This document shows positions 25,896 to 35,354 of a DNA stretch of 64,000 nt, piece by piece (within the stretch, counting starts at the first letter, position 1; each line of letters starts with the position of its first letter). This stretch comes from Aquilonibacter sp963820185 (GTDB lineage: Bacteria > Vulcanimicrobiota > Vulcanimicrobiia > Vulcanimicrobiales > Vulcanimicrobiaceae), in NCBI GenBank assembly GCA_963820185.1, contig CAWFYV010000006.1:124001-188000 (forward strand), in the 5' to 3' direction. Under the pieces are notes generated by a model, which ran no database searches, was not told the DNA's origin, and worked only from the letters and a program-made list of their open reading frames with translations. The translations under genes and the position numbers were made by a program.

Positions 25896-28754
25896 ATGCT
25901 CGGTGAACGCGACCTCCGTCTTCTCGACGAACTGCTCTCACGCTCACCGCTCGCGATCATCGCCTGGGATGCCGACTACCGCGTAACCTATTGGTCGGCG
26001 CGCGCAACCGACATGTTCGGTTTTATCGCCGACGACGTACTTGGGAAGACGATCGACGAGTTCGACTTCGTCCAACCCGACGACAAGCCGATCGTGCGCG
26101 AAGTTCAGCAGCGCCTCGACGGACTCGATGGGATTCGCACGCTCGTGAGCGTCAACCGCAACCAACGCTCGAACGGCGAGGTGCGAACCTGCCGTTGGAC
26201 AACATTCGCGGTACAAGACAGCAGCACGTACCACGCGCTCTCGTATGCAGAAGACATCACTGATTCTTTAGCCGCACAAAGCGCGCTCGCCGAGAGCGAG
26301 GAGCGCTACCGCTCGCTTTTCGACTACAACCCCGACATCGTCTCGATAATCGATCGCAATGGGTATTTCATCGATGTCAACGACTCGGTAAGTCGCTTTG
26401 CGCCACCCGAGGCGCTCATCGGCCTGCATTATGCGGCGTTCCTCGATCCGAAAGACGTGCCCAAGCACGAAGAATACCTTCAGCGCTCGCTCGCCGGTGA
26501 AACGCACTTCTACAACTCGCGCGTCCGGACGCTCGACGGTGCACCGCTCGATGTTTCGGTTACCTCGTTCCCGATGTATCGCGATGGCAAAATAGAAGGC
26601 ATTTACACGATCACGCGAGACGAGACCGAGCAGCTGGCTGCCGCAAGCGCACTGCGCTCGCTCTTCGAGCACAATCCCGATGGTGTGGTTTCAATGAATC
26701 GCGACGGGACGATCGTTGAGATCAATGAGGCCGCGACGCGCATCACCGGCTACAAACACGAGAACGTGGTCGGGATGCACTTTCGCGAGTTCATCCCTGA
26801 ACACGACCGCGAGCGCGCGAACGCCGCGTTCACGCGTGCACTGGGCGGCTCTCCCGTTTCGTTCAACCTCGAAGCCCCTGACGCCGAGGGCGCGACCCTC
26901 GTGCTCGAGATCACGTTTATCCCACAGTATAAAGGCGGCGATCGCGTCGGCGTCTACGGCGTGTTGCAAGACATCACCGAGCGCCGCACGGCCGAGCGCC
27001 GCGCCGAGATGCAGAGCCTACGTATCCGTAACCTCTACTTCATCGCGGCGAGCGGCGACTATCCCGACGTGCGCATGCGCGCCTCGCTCGAGATGGGCTG
27101 TCACGCCTGCGATCTCACGCTCGGCGCCGTCGTCGAGATGACCAATGGCACGCCGCGTATCGAAGCCGTCTATCGGGAACCCAGCGCCGATACGATCGCC
27201 GATGCCGAGATCATCGCGATGGCTAAGAACGTCGCCTCACTTCCCGGCGCGGCGATCCCGGTGCCGTTCCGCAACGGCATCGCGATGCGCCTCGACGTGG
27301 CCGGCGACCCGTACGGCGCGCTGGTATTTGCCGACCCAAGCGGCACGACACGCGAATTCTCTCCCACCGACGCCGATCTCTTGGGTTTGATCGCCACGCT
27401 CATTGCCGGCACGATCGACCGCAGCCGTCAACGTGCGCGCCTGCGCGCGATGGCGTACTTCGACGCGCTGACGGGCCTACCCAATCGCGTGTTTCTGGCC
27501 GAGAAGTTGCGCGATGCGATCGAAGTCGCGCAGTCGCGCTTGGGACGCGTCGCCACGCTCTTTCTCGACCTCGATCGCTTCAAGGACGTCAATGATACGC
27601 TCGGCCATGCACGCGGCGATCGTCTCTTGCAGATGGTTGCGCAACGCCTGGTCAAAGAGCTTGGTGACGACGCGACGATCGCCCGTATGGGCGGCGACGA
27701 GTTCGTCGTACTCCTCACCGACTGTCGCGATGCCGATCACGTGCGCGACGTCGGCGAGCGCATCTTGGGAATCGTTAGCGAGCCGTTTCTGCTGGACGAG
27801 TACGAGCAGTATATTTCGACCAGCATCGGCATCGCCGTGTATCCCGAGGACGGCCGTGACGATCAGACGCTGATCAAAAACGCCGATATCGCGATGTACC
27901 GCGCGAAGGATCGCGGACGTAACGGCTACTACTTCTACAACCCCACGCTCGAGGCGCCGATTCACATGCGGCTCTCGCAAGAGAAGCTGTTGCGTCGCGC
28001 CCTCGAGTACGATCAATTCGTGGTCTACTACCAGCCGCAACTCGACGTACGCACGGGAGACGTGGTGAGCGTCGAGGCCTTGGTGCGCTGGAATCATCCA
28101 AAAAGCGGATTGATCGAACCCTCACACTTCATTCCGAGTGCCGAAATGTCGGGCTTGATCGTGCCACTCGGCGATTGGGTCCTGGAAACCGCGGCTAAAC
28201 AAGTGGAGCGCTGGCATCGGGAGCTCGCTCCCGTACGTTTGGCCGTCAACCTTTCGGCGCGCCAATTTCACCAGCGCGATCTGCGCAAACGGGTGCTGCA
28301 GGCACTCGAAAATACCAAACTCGATCCTACCTTCCTAGAGGTCGAGATCACCGAGACCGTTGCGATGTCCGACGCCGCGCAGACGGTAGGCATCGTCCGG
28401 GATCTCAAAGCGGCCGGCATCCGCATTGCCGTTGACGACTTTGGCACCGGGTATTCGTCGCTTGCATATCTGCGCCGCTTCGCACTCGACGTGCTCAAGA
28501 TCGACGGCTCGTTCGTCGTTGGCGTCGGCCACGAAGTGTTCGACGAGACGATCGTCAAGACGGTCATCGGCATGGCGCACAGCCTCGGCCTCGAGGTCGT
28601 CGCCGAGGGCGTCGAGACGCTCGCGCAGCTTGCATTCCTGAGCGAGCATAGCTGCGATATGGTACAGGGCTACGCGATTGCACCGCCGTTACCGGCGGCG
28701 GAGTTCGAGGACTTTTTACGCCGCAGGCGCGAAGCTTCTGCCGCATCGGGGTAA
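25896..28754 (+). CDS. PAS-PAS-PAS-GAF-GGDEF-EAL c-di-GMP signalling protein
   Basis: This 952-residue cytosolic protein has three PAS domains (about 10-125, 130-250 and 255-370), a GAF-like domain (about 375-510), a GGDEF domain with intact RMGGDEFVVLL near residue 598, and an EAL domain with SVEALVRWNHP near 727 and DDFGTGYSSL near 846. Both catalytic signatures are intact, so it may make and degrade c-di-GMP. No membrane helix is seen. It follows the aldehyde dehydrogenase by 12 bases and precedes the EgtB-like gene by 12. Confidence 0.93.
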   Translation: MLGERDLRLLDELLSRSPLAIIAWDADYRVTYWSARATDMFGFIADDVLGKTIDEFDFVQPDDKPIVREVQQRLDGLDGIRTLVSVNRNQRSNGEVRTCRWTTFAVQDSSTYHALSYAEDITDSLAAQSALAESEERYRSLFDYNPDIVSIIDRNGYFIDVNDSVSRFAPPEALIGLHYAAFLDPKDVPKHEEYLQRSLAGETHFYNSRVRTLDGAPLDVSVTSFPMYRDGKIEGIYTITRDETEQLAAASALRSLFEHNPDGVVSMNRDGTIVEINEAATRITGYKHENVVGMHFREFIPEHDRERANAAFTRALGGSPVSFNLEAPDAEGATLVLEITFIPQYKGGDRVGVYGVLQDITERRTAERRAEMQSLRIRNLYFIAASGDYPDVRMRASLEMGCHACDLTLGAVVEMTNGTPRIEAVYREPSADTIADAEIIAMAKNVASLPGAAIPVPFRNGIAMRLDVAGDPYGALVFADPSGTTREFSPTDADLLGLIATLIAGTIDRSRQRARLRAMAYFDALTGLPNRVFLAEKLRDAIEVAQSRLGRVATLFLDLDRFKDVNDTLGHARGDRLLQMVAQRLVKELGDDATIARMGGDEFVVLLTDCRDADHVRDVGERILGIVSEPFLLDEYEQYISTSIGIAVYPEDGRDDQTLIKNADIAMYRAKDRGRNGYYFYNPTLEAPIHMRLSQEKLLRRALEYDQFVVYYQPQLDVRTGDVVSVEALVRWNHPKSGLIEPSHFIPSAEMSGLIVPLGDWVLETAAKQVERWHRELAPVRLAVNLSARQFHQRDLRKRVLQALENTKLDPTFLEVEITETVAMSDAAQTVGIVRDLKAAGIRIAVDDFGTGYSSLAYLRRFALDVLKIDGSFVVGVGHEVFDETIVKTVIGMAHSLGLEVVAEGVETLAQLAFLSEHSCDMVQGYAIAPPLPAAEFEDFLRRRREASAASG

Positions 28755-28766
28755 GGGGTGACGGCC

Positions 28767-30032
28767 ATGATTTCAACGACGCCAGGCTTAGATCGTCGCG
28801 TGCTCATCGACTGGTATCATCGCAATCGCGAGCGCTCGGCGCAGCTTTTCGCGTTGATCGACGATGACGCTTTTTTCACGCGTCCGATTCCGCTGCGTCA
28901 CCCCTTTATCTTTTACGAAGGACATCTGCCGGCGTTTAGCTTTCTAACCCTCAACGAACGCGCACTCGAACAAGCGCCGATCGATCCCGTCTACGAGAAA
29001 CTCTTCGAACGCGGCATCGACCCGGGCTCTTCGGACGCGGCGCGCGCACATGAACGCGCGGATTGGCCATCACGTGCTCAAATCGAAGCGTTTGCGCGCA
29101 TCTGCGACGAGCGCGTAGTCGACGCACTTTCGCATGCGATGCTCATCAATCCCGATGTGCCGCGGCTGCGCCGCGGTCAGTCCGCGTATACGATCCTCGA
29201 GCACGAACCGATGCATCACGAAACGTTGACCTACATCATTCATCAGCTTGACTATACACAGAAAGGTCGCATCGCACAGGAGCACCACGATCACGCAATC
29301 GTGCCGAACCCGATGCAAGAGGTGCAGGCCGGCGTCGCGCACTTGGGCGCCGATCCGGATTCGCTCACGTTTGGATGGGACAATGAATTTGGCCCGAGCG
29401 CGGTCGAGGTTCCACGCTTTGCAATGATGCGCTATCCGGTCACCAATGGCGATTGGCTGCGTTTCGTGCAGGCCGGTGGTCCTGTGCCAGTATTTTGGGT
29501 CGAGCGCGACGGCGAATTCGTCTTGCGCGGTGTTTTCGAAGAGTTGCCGCTGCCACGCTCGTGGCCGGTCTACGTATCGCACGATCTCGCGCAGGCCTAT
29601 GCCGACTGGGCAGGCATGAAGCTCCCGACGGAAGCGCAGTTCCATCGCGCGGCCTACGCGGCGCCGAATGGTCCCTACCGCGCGTATCCGTGGGGCGATG
29701 CGGCGCCCGACGCAATGCATGGCAACTTCGATTTCGAACGCTTCGACCCGGAGCCCGTCAACGCGCATCCCGCGGGTGCAAGCGCATGGGAAATCGAGGA
29801 CCTGGTTGGAAACGGATGGGAATGGACCTCGAGCGTTTTTGGGCCGTTTCCGGGCTTTGAGCCGATGGCGTCCTACCCGCAGTACTCCGCCGACTTCTTC
29901 GACGGCAAACACTACGTCATGAAGGGCGCATCGCCCGTGACCGCGCGCGAATTGATACGTCCGTCGTTTCGCAACTGGTTTTACGGCGACTATCCCTACA
30001 TGTACGCAAAGTTCCGCTGCATCGAATCCTAG
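28767..30032 (+). CDS. EgtB-like nonheme iron enzyme (DinB + SUMF1/FGE domains)
   Basis: This 421-residue protein has the ergothioneine-synthase architecture. An N-terminal DinB-like helical domain carries the iron-binding HxxxHxE motif (HEPMHHE near 145-151). A C-terminal formylglycine-generating-type domain shows GNGWEWTSSVFGPFPGF and KGASPVTARELIRPSFRNWF. EgtB joins cysteine derivatives to trimethylhistidine; OvoA and SenA are relatives. No EgtD methyltransferase is next to it, so the substrate is open. The ATG at 28767 is chosen because AAGGGG lies 8 bases upstream; the GTG at 28758 is the alternative. Confidence 0.87.
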   Translation: MISTTPGLDRRVLIDWYHRNRERSAQLFALIDDDAFFTRPIPLRHPFIFYEGHLPAFSFLTLNERALEQAPIDPVYEKLFERGIDPGSSDAARAHERADWPSRAQIEAFARICDERVVDALSHAMLINPDVPRLRRGQSAYTILEHEPMHHETLTYIIHQLDYTQKGRIAQEHHDHAIVPNPMQEVQAGVAHLGADPDSLTFGWDNEFGPSAVEVPRFAMMRYPVTNGDWLRFVQAGGPVPVFWVERDGEFVLRGVFEELPLPRSWPVYVSHDLAQAYADWAGMKLPTEAQFHRAAYAAPNGPYRAYPWGDAAPDAMHGNFDFERFDPEPVNAHPAGASAWEIEDLVGNGWEWTSSVFGPFPGFEPMASYPQYSADFFDGKHYVMKGASPVTARELIRPSFRNWFYGDYPYMYAKFRCIES

Positions 30033-30154
30033 CCGTCGTTTCTGCGCTGCGCGCATGCAAAGGCGCTACAGAATTTCACCCCGAACGGAGTGGCCGAGGC
30101 CTGGAACGCGGCAAACCGGACGTTCGCCGCACAGTAACGCATTAAGGAGCCCCC

Positions 30155-31642
30155 GTGACCAGCACCCAAAAAACGCCGGCAACCAAAGATACGACACCTG
30201 GAGCGAACATGGTCCCAATAACCGTTGCCTACGGCGATGGGATTGGGCCCGAAATTATGGACGCGACGCTGCGCATCATAGAAGCAGCAGGCGCTCGGCT
30301 CGCCATCGAGCGCATTGAGATCGGTGAATCGGTTTATAAGCGGGGCCTCGATTCCGGCATCGAGCCGGAGTCGTGGGAATCGCTACGGCGCACGAAGGTG
30401 TTTCTGAAAGCACCGATCACGACGCCACAGGGCGGCGGTTTCAAGAGTCTCAACGTCACGGTACGCAAGACGCTCGGTATGTATGCCAACGTTCGGCCGT
30501 GCGCGTCGCTAAATCCGTTCGTCGCGACCAAACACCCGAATATGAATCTCGTCATCGTGCGCGAGAATGAGGAAGACGTCTATGGTGGGATCGAGCACCA
30601 GCAGACGGCTCAGGTAACGCAGTGCCTGAAGTTGATCTCACGCCCCGGCTCCGAGCGCATCGTTCGTTACGCGTTCGAGTACGCGCGCGCGAACAAGCGT
30701 AAGAAGGTCACCTGCTTTACCAAAGACAACATCATGAAGATCACGGACGGGCTCTTCCACCGCACGTTCGATGAGATTGCGAAGGAATATCCGGATCTCG
30801 AGAACGAGCACTGGATCGTCGATATCGGTGCTGCTAAGTTGGCCGACACGCCCGAAGTGTTTGACGTGATCGTGATGCCGAATCTGTACGGCGACGTACT
30901 CTCCGACGTTGCGGCGCAACTCACCGGATCGGTCGGGCTTGCCGGTTCGGCGAATATCGGCGATCACTGTTCGATGTTTGAAGCAATTCACGGCTCGGCA
31001 CCGCGGCGCGCTGGACAGAATTTGGCCAACCCGTCGGGGCTCTTGCAAGGCGCAATCTTGATGCTCGTGCACATCGGGCAAGGGAACGTCGCCGAATCCG
31101 TTCATAACGCCTGGCTCGCCACGATCGAAGACGGCATCCACACCTACGACATCTTCAAAGAGGGCGTCTCGAAGCAAAAGGTCGGCACCAAAGAGTTCGC
31201 CGACGCGGTGATCGCGCGCGTCGGAACAAAACCAAAGGTGCTCAAGCCGATCGAGTATCAGGCCGAGTCGCACATGGATCTCTCCGTTCGCGCGGCCGGC
31301 ACGCCGCCGATCAAAGAACGCGTCGGCGTCGACATCTTCATCGATAAGCGCAACGGCAACCCCGACGAGATCGCGGGCAAGCTGACGGCGCTGGGCGGCA
31401 ACGGCATCAACCTCACGGTGATTAGCAACCGCGGCACAAAAGTGTGGCCCGACGGCAATCCCGATACGTTCTGGAGCGATCATTGGTCGTGCCGTTTTGA
31501 AAAGGCCGGCGGCGGTTTCAGCGCCGCGCAGATGGCCGAATTGATTAAATCCTGCGAAGGCGCGGGCTTCGATGTGATCAAGACCGAGGGGCTCTTCACG
31601 TTCAACGGTGAGCGTGGCTACTCGCTCGCACAAGGCCAGTAG
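30155..31642 (+). CDS. icd: isocitrate dehydrogenase, Thermus-type with C-terminal extension
   Basis: This 495-residue isocitrate dehydrogenase converts isocitrate to 2-oxoglutarate in the TCA cycle. The core has the substrate loop LNVTVRKTLGMYANVRP, RENEEDVYGGIEH, the metal-binding MPNLYGDVLSDVAAQL and cofactor segment AIHGSAPRRAGQN. Residues beyond about 355 form the extra domain found in the Thermus thermophilus-type enzyme. NADP is likely but not proved. GTG at 30155 has AAGGAG 5 bases upstream. The preceding 122 bases hold no gene I can support and probably contain its promoter. Confidence 0.93.
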   Translation: MTSTQKTPATKDTTPGANMVPITVAYGDGIGPEIMDATLRIIEAAGARLAIERIEIGESVYKRGLDSGIEPESWESLRRTKVFLKAPITTPQGGGFKSLNVTVRKTLGMYANVRPCASLNPFVATKHPNMNLVIVRENEEDVYGGIEHQQTAQVTQCLKLISRPGSERIVRYAFEYARANKRKKVTCFTKDNIMKITDGLFHRTFDEIAKEYPDLENEHWIVDIGAAKLADTPEVFDVIVMPNLYGDVLSDVAAQLTGSVGLAGSANIGDHCSMFEAIHGSAPRRAGQNLANPSGLLQGAILMLVHIGQGNVAESVHNAWLATIEDGIHTYDIFKEGVSKQKVGTKEFADAVIARVGTKPKVLKPIEYQAESHMDLSVRAAGTPPIKERVGVDIFIDKRNGNPDEIAGKLTALGGNGINLTVISNRGTKVWPDGNPDTFWSDHWSCRFEKAGGGFSAAQMAELIKSCEGAGFDVIKTEGLFTFNGERGYSLAQGQ

Positions 31643-31676
31643 CGAGCTTCTCTTTCCACCCAGGGAGGGCACCATC

Positions 31677-33785
31677 GTGCGATCGCTAGCGTTTGCGTTG
31701 TTCGTTTTCGCGGCGTTCGCGCTTGCCGCGTGCGGTGGGAAGACCGTTATCTACGAAACGCCGCAGCCGAACTTTCCCACGCCGACGCCGACGCTGCAGC
31801 CGACGAATCAACCCACCGGCCAACCCACGCTGACGCCGACGAGCACGGTCTCGTTCAACGTCATCGTGCCGAACATCAGCGGCAATGCGCGTATGCGCCC
31901 GCACGTCGTCGTACCGGCGGCGTCGCTCTCCGTTGCGATTCAACTCGACTCCGTTGACGGGACTACGCCAACCACGCCGACGCCACCGCTCTTCGTGAAC
32001 CTGACCGCATCGACCGCCGGTTGCCAACAAAGCTCGACACAATTGAGCTGTGTGATCAATCTCACCGCTCCGGTCGGCGCGTTGATCTACACGCTCACCG
32101 TCTACAACGCTGCGAATGGCGCTGGATCCTCACTCGGCGCGGGCAACCTTGCGGTGACGACGACCGCGGGATCTATCGTGGTCGCACCGGCAACGCTGAG
32201 CGGTACCATCGAGAAGATCGTTGTATCTGTCGGTAGCGCTCCGCTCGGCGTAAGCGCAACCGTGCCAGTTACGGTGCAGGCCGAAGACGTCAATGGCAAC
32301 ACCGTGCTTGGGACCTATACGAACCCGATCACGCTCACCGACACCGATGCCTCCGGTCAAACAACGCTCTCGGCATCCGCGCGCAACATCACCACTGGTG
32401 CGGCGACAATCACGCTCGCCTATGCAGGCGGAGCCATGAGCGCACCCGCAGCGATCGGTGCGTCTGCCGTACATGTCAGTCCGGCAAACGTGACGCCGGC
32501 ATCGTTCTCACCTAGTCAAACCGATCCCACGGTCAACGGCGCGAGCACGACGTTTGCATATTCGCAAACGGTCACCACCGGTACAAATGCGCCACCGACC
32601 AATCCGCAAGGTACGTTCACCGGCACCTACACCCTTACTGTTGCGACCGGTCAGACCTTCGGCACTGCCACAAATCTCGTGCAAGTAAGCGGGTCGCAGT
32701 TCCCGGATCCCGGACTCCCAACGTCGTTCAACGGCATGTCGTTCTCGGACATCGCAGCCTACTACGCATGGACGCAAAATGGCGCCGGTATGTCGCTCGG
32801 ACTGGTCGGCGTCGCGACAAGCGACGGCCTCTCAGTCACGTGCGCCGCGCCTTACAATCAGATGATCGTTGTGCCAATGCCGAGCAATTGGAACGTGCGC
32901 ACCGGCAGCGGACCTTGTACAGCCAATGCCGTCCTTCCGCCGCTTTACCTAGAAAATCTCGTACGAAACGCCGACGGCACCTACGGCAATAACTACAATC
33001 TCAGCGGCGAGTTTTTGCAACTCAATGTTAATGCCGACGGCAGCAGCGTGGTGACGTTCAACGCCGCATGCGGCTGCGGCGACTCAGCGATTATTGCCGT
33101 GCCATCACCCCGTCCCGGTACAGCGACGATCGCCGTCAACATCATCGATTTCAGTAGTACAGATTTCCCTAACGGCATCCCCACGCCGGGATCGACGACG
33201 ACGCCTTCGCCCGTTCCGACGAGTGTTCCGAACCCTTGGATTGCAGCCGGAATTCCGAACGGTACCATGCCAAGTCCGCCCGAGAGTGACACCTTTACGT
33301 TGAAAGGCGTAATCACTTCACTTCCGCCGGAATGCGCCATTCCGCCAACGATACTTGGCCCGAGCCCGACGCTGCGGGAGGCCGATGAAACCATCGTTGT
33401 CGCCGATCCGATGGCGGATCCTATGCTTGGCGCAAACTTCGGCTACTATACCTCGCAACTGATCGCGCATTACTATCTCGACGGCGTCGGCGAGATATGC
33501 AATGAAAATACGTACTACGAGGTCGATTTCTTCAACGACGTCTTGGACGCATATTTTAATGTGGCCAGCAACTCGTCCTATAGTCCCGGATATAAAACGG
33601 TGGCTCAAACGATTTGGCAGTACGTAACCGCAACAACGTTGACGGCAAGCAGCGCTCGCAGGCGTGAAGCTTCAGCAGCGTTTACAGCGGCGACCTACGC
33701 CATGGCTCACGCGCCGATGTATAGGAAGGCAAGGTCCTCTTCTATCTGGCCGCGTCGCACCGGAGCAGCCAAGCGCAACGTGTAA
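31677..33785 (+). CDS. large surface lipoprotein with bacterial Ig-like repeats
   Basis: This 702-residue protein has a lipoprotein signal ending LAAC, with Cys19 as the predicted lipid-anchored residue. A Pro/Thr/Gln-rich linker (about 30-55) follows, then beta-rich domains of Ig-like type such as VTVQAEDVNGNTVLGTY. Later domains are unrecognised. I start at the GTG at 31677, because GGGAGGG lies 7 bases upstream and it directly begins the signal peptide. The first 300 residues are similar in order and wording to the lipoprotein at 46859. Function unknown; adhesion or extracellular binding is a guess. Confidence 0.82.
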   Translation: MRSLAFALFVFAAFALAACGGKTVIYETPQPNFPTPTPTLQPTNQPTGQPTLTPTSTVSFNVIVPNISGNARMRPHVVVPAASLSVAIQLDSVDGTTPTTPTPPLFVNLTASTAGCQQSSTQLSCVINLTAPVGALIYTLTVYNAANGAGSSLGAGNLAVTTTAGSIVVAPATLSGTIEKIVVSVGSAPLGVSATVPVTVQAEDVNGNTVLGTYTNPITLTDTDASGQTTLSASARNITTGAATITLAYAGGAMSAPAAIGASAVHVSPANVTPASFSPSQTDPTVNGASTTFAYSQTVTTGTNAPPTNPQGTFTGTYTLTVATGQTFGTATNLVQVSGSQFPDPGLPTSFNGMSFSDIAAYYAWTQNGAGMSLGLVGVATSDGLSVTCAAPYNQMIVVPMPSNWNVRTGSGPCTANAVLPPLYLENLVRNADGTYGNNYNLSGEFLQLNVNADGSSVVTFNAACGCGDSAIIAVPSPRPGTATIAVNIIDFSSTDFPNGIPTPGSTTTPSPVPTSVPNPWIAAGIPNGTMPSPPESDTFTLKGVITSLPPECAIPPTILGPSPTLREADETIVVADPMADPMLGANFGYYTSQLIAHYYLDGVGEICNENTYYEVDFFNDVLDAYFNVASNSSYSPGYKTVAQTIWQYVTATTLTASSARRREASAAFTAATYAMAHAPMYRKARSSSIWPRRTGAAKRNV

Positions 33786-33844
33786 ATTAGATTAGAACGG
33801 GTACAAACGCGAGGCGTCTGCCTGCATGCGACTAATATATCAGC

Positions 33845-34204
33845 ATGCTGCCTCGCATTTTGGCGTTGGCATTCGCGTGTGCAACCGCACTCGCGCCGCT
33901 TGCATGCCGGGCAAGCGGCCCCGCGCCTGCTGACGAATACTTCGGCCCGTTCAAAGAGAGCGTGCTTGAGATCCGCAATCGTCTCATGAGCTTTGAGCGC
34001 GACGCGGACTGGCATCTCCAACGCAATGTTCGCGGAATCAACAATCTCGAACTCGCAATCGAGGACTGGTACCGTAAATATCCCCGCGATCCATGGCTTC
34101 CCGGTTTTGCGAACCGGCTGATCCGCGTGTACGCGCGTGCCCACGATAGCCGCGACCGGCGGTGCGCTAGCGCCTACGGCATCGCGAGGTTGGTTGGCCG
34201 CTAA
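33845..34204 (+). CDS. small exported protein of unknown function
   Basis: The product is 119 residues with a signal peptide (MLPRILALAFACATALAPLAC). Lipid attachment at Cys21 is possible, but Pro at -3 is unusual. The mature helical part is rich in charged and aromatic residues (EIRNRLMSFERDADWHLQRN; LAIEDWYRKYPRDPWLPG). No family recognised. It lies 60 bases after the large lipoprotein gene and 17 bases before the DUF5069 gene. Confidence 0.68.
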   Translation: MLPRILALAFACATALAPLACRASGPAPADEYFGPFKESVLEIRNRLMSFERDADWHLQRNVRGINNLELAIEDWYRKYPRDPWLPGFANRLIRVYARAHDSRDRRCASAYGIARLVGR

Positions 34205-34221
34205 GCCGAAGAGCTAGCGTC

Positions 34222-34656
34222 ATGGAAGCTCTCGATCTCACAAAGGCACCGCCGCGCGGACCGCGCGCGCCGCTGGCCGGCCTCGATCTGATCATGGCGG
34301 CCCGCACCGTCGACAAGATGCGCGCATCGCTGCCTGGCGGAAATCTCGGATCATATAATATTCCCGGCTTTAGCTTGCAGATGCTCGAAGCGATCGGCAT
34401 CAGCGAGGATGCCTTCCGCGACGAAGTCGCGCGCGCGTCGAGCGATGAAGAAATCGCGGCGTGGCTCCGCGGGCAGACGACGCCCGAGAAGCGCGCCGCC
34501 TTCAACGAAAAGATCCAAGCGCGGCGCATCAAGGACCGTCTCGATGACGAGGGCTGGCGCAAGAAGTATCCGCACGGCGTGAGTATGCCACCCGAGACCC
34601 CGCTGATCGACTTTCTTTCCAAGGACGACGAGCTCGCCTTTCTCGGCGCGCGTTAG
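34222..34656 (+). CDS. DUF5069 family protein
   Basis: This 144-residue cytosolic protein starts with the DUF5069 signature (LDLTKAPPRGPRAPLAGLDL, then RTVDKMRASLPGGNLG). It continues with the family's helical body (FLQMLEAIGI-like, then DEEIAAWLRG). The family is of unknown function. Its end overlaps the convergent cobS stop by 4 bases. Confidence 0.82.
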   Translation: MEALDLTKAPPRGPRAPLAGLDLIMAARTVDKMRASLPGGNLGSYNIPGFSLQMLEAIGISEDAFRDEVARASSDEEIAAWLRGQTTPEKRAAFNEKIQARRIKDRLDDEGWRKKYPHGVSMPPETPLIDFLSKDDELAFLGAR

Positions 34657-35354
34657 CGCAGCGTTACAAGGGGATAGCTCAGTAACAGCGCCACTTCGCT
34701 AACCACGATCGTTGCGCCATAGCAGTCACCGTTGAGTACACCACCCAGGCGCCGGCGTGCGAACACGGCAACAAGCGCCATGATGGCTGCGGCAAGGGCC
34801 ACCGCCGGCGAAATACCTAGCACGCGCCCGTGCACCGAGGCGATCACGGCAAGGCTGAGTGTGAGGTAGAATAAGGCCGGGACGCGGCTTGATGGACGTA
34901 GCGTGAGTGTCAACGCACGCGCAAGGAATCCCGCGATGGCGAGCACGGCTGGCATCATCGGCGGCGGAATCTGCGCGAGCGCGTAGAGCCACAGCACGCT
35001 GATGATCGCCATGCCGACGATCGCGTAGGTTCCGTGATGCGGATCGCGCATGATCTCCAGCCGCTTCTCCGGCGGCGCCATAGCGAAGAGCCCGTCGCAG
35101 CAATCCAGGAACCCGTCCACGTGAATCGCGCCGCTGAGCGCGATCGAGAGCACCCACGCAGCGATCGCCGCCGCGAGTTGCGAATGCGTAAGCAGCGCGA
35201 CGCCGTACGCGCCGTAGCCGGCAAGCGCGCCAATGACGACGCCAACGATTGGCAAGAGTGCAATCGCGGAATCGTCGGGCGCGCCCTCCGACGAACGGAT
35301 TGGCAGTATCGAGAAATACGAAAATGCTGCGGCGAGTCCGCGCAGAACGCTCAA
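34653..35354 (-). CDS. cobS: adenosylcobinamide-GDP ribazoletransferase (cobalamin synthase)
   Basis: CobS joins adenosylcobinamide-GDP and alpha-ribazole (or its phosphate) in the membrane to give adenosylcobalamin. The 233-residue protein is hydrophobic with about six membrane segments and has the metal-binding signature HVDGFLDCCDGLF and DPHHGTYA. Its start overlaps the cobT stop by 4 bases. It ends the serA-phosphatase-phosphatase-cobT-cobS run. Confidence 0.94.
   Translation of the reverse strand: MSVLRGLAAAFSYFSILPIRSSEGAPDDSAIALLPIVGVVIGALAGYGAYGVALLTHSQLAAAIAAWVLSIALSGAIHVDGFLDCCDGLFAMAPPEKRLEIMRDPHHGTYAIVGMAIISVLWLYALAQIPPPMMPAVLAIAGFLARALTLTLRPSSRVPALFYLTLSLAVIASVHGRVLGISPAVALAAAIMALVAVFARRRLGGVLNGDCYGATIVVSEVALLLSYPLVTLR

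Noticed and set aside
30033..30154. Short frame ending in a phasin-like peptide between the EgtB-like gene and icd
   Set aside because: It is about 33 codons with no usual start codon and no ribosome-binding site, so I do not call it a gene.
31608..31676. Upstream ATG start for the large lipoprotein
   Set aside because: It overlaps the icd 3' end and adds a charged segment before the signal peptide; the GTG at 31677 has the ribosome-binding site.
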